From assembly GCA_007132315.1 (NCBI GenBank), contig SLOW01000078.1, positions 1 through 6,927 of the forward strand: 6,927 bases of DNA, given 5' to 3'. Positions 6,595 to 6,927 of the stretch are shown one piece after another. The notes beneath the pieces were generated by a model. It saw only the letters and a list, made by a program, of their open reading frames with translations. It was not told where the DNA came from and did not search any database. Source of the stretch: Opitutales bacterium. Lineage in GTDB: Bacteria > Verrucomicrobiota > Verrucomicrobiia > Opitutales > T3Sed10-336. Both the position numbers and the translations under genes were made by a program. Numbering within the stretch: position 1 is the first letter of the stretch; each line of letters begins with the position of its first letter.

Positions 6595-6927
6595 ATGTCC
6601 GGTTCAACGATGATGAAGCGATTGTCTGCATGGATGCTTTCAGGCCTCGTGGTATGGGGGGCTACGGTGGCGACGGCCTCGGCGGACGAGGCCGCCGAAT
6701 GGCCCTTCCAGCCCGGGGAGAAGCTGACGTTCAATCTCCGCTGGGGTATTTTCTCCGCCGGAACGGCCGTGCTGGAGGTCCATCCCAATCGGATTTTCGA
6801 GGGAGAGGAGGTTCACCATTTTTCCCTCACCGTGCGAACCAACGCGTTCGTGGATCGGATCTACAAAGTCCGGGACCGCATCGACGCGTTCGTCGCCGGC
6901 GACATGAGCGGATCGGTTCATTACAAG
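6595..6927 (+). CDS. DUF3108-family secreted protein, N-terminal part (cut by window end)
   Basis: The frame is open through the last base, giving 111 residues with no stop. The N-terminus is a typical Sec signal peptide: Lys-Arg at residues 8-9, a hydrophobic core at about 10-27, and a likely cleavage site after A28-S29-A30. The mature protein begins with the DUF3108 opening: FQPGEKLTF at 38-46, a following W-G pair at 50-51, and SAGTAVLEV at 54-62. This is expected to fold as the beta-rich, exported DUF3108 domain, whose function is unknown and whose members are usually some 230-270 residues. About half is therefore missing. In-frame ATGs at 6577, 6610 and 6613 are alternative starts. None has a strong Shine-Dalgarno; 6595 has a weak GCGGA just upstream, and 6613 would give the most compact signal peptide. 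It is transcribed away from the membrane gene and uvrA. Confidence 0.8.
   Translation, partial: MSGSTMMKRLSAWMLSGLVVWGATVATASADEAAEWPFQPGEKLTFNLRWGIFSAGTAVLEVHPNRIFEGEEVHHFSLTVRTNAFVDRIYKVRDRIDAFVAGDMSGSVHYK

Overview
The window is GC-rich and carries one very large gene, a smaller gene in front of it on the same (minus) strand, and a divergent gene cut by the right edge. The strongest identification is a 1866-residue double-length UvrA, with two complete UvrA units and four ATPase domains in one chain. This architecture is known from Chlamydia and, as I recall, from other members of the Planctomycetes-Verrucomicrobia-Chlamydiae (PVC) group. With the high GC content and a Gram-negative-style secreted DUF3108 protein, it suggests a free-living PVC bacterium (Verrucomicrobiota, Kiritimatiellota, Lentisphaerota or similar). 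The assignment is an inference from gene architecture and has not been tested by phylogeny.

Layout, left to right. Positions 1-90 may hold the last 29 codons of a plus-strand gene (weak call). Positions 87-158 hold two inverted, REP-like hairpin repeats, each starting with GTAG; they differ only by two compensated base pairs. Positions 159-257 are non-coding. uvrA runs on the minus strand from 5858 to 258. A 94-bp gap (5859-5952) contains two hairpins in the uvrA leader. A four-helix membrane protein of unknown function lies at 6438-5953, minus strand. A divergent intergenic region of roughly 140-155 bp, with an AT-rich block, precedes a plus-strand DUF3108 protein with a signal peptide. That gene starts near 6595 and runs off the window.

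UvrA is the DNA-damage sensor of nucleotide excision repair and hands DNA to UvrB. Here the usual homodimer may be built as a pseudo-dimer within one polypeptide, and the two halves have clearly diverged. Only the second half keeps a recognisable UvrB-docking motif. Only the first half keeps a long insert between its signature-domain cysteine pairs. One ABC signature and one Walker B motif are altered. No other repair gene is visible, and I see no functional link between uvrA and its two neighbours. The long plus-strand open frames across uvrA are antisense shadows.
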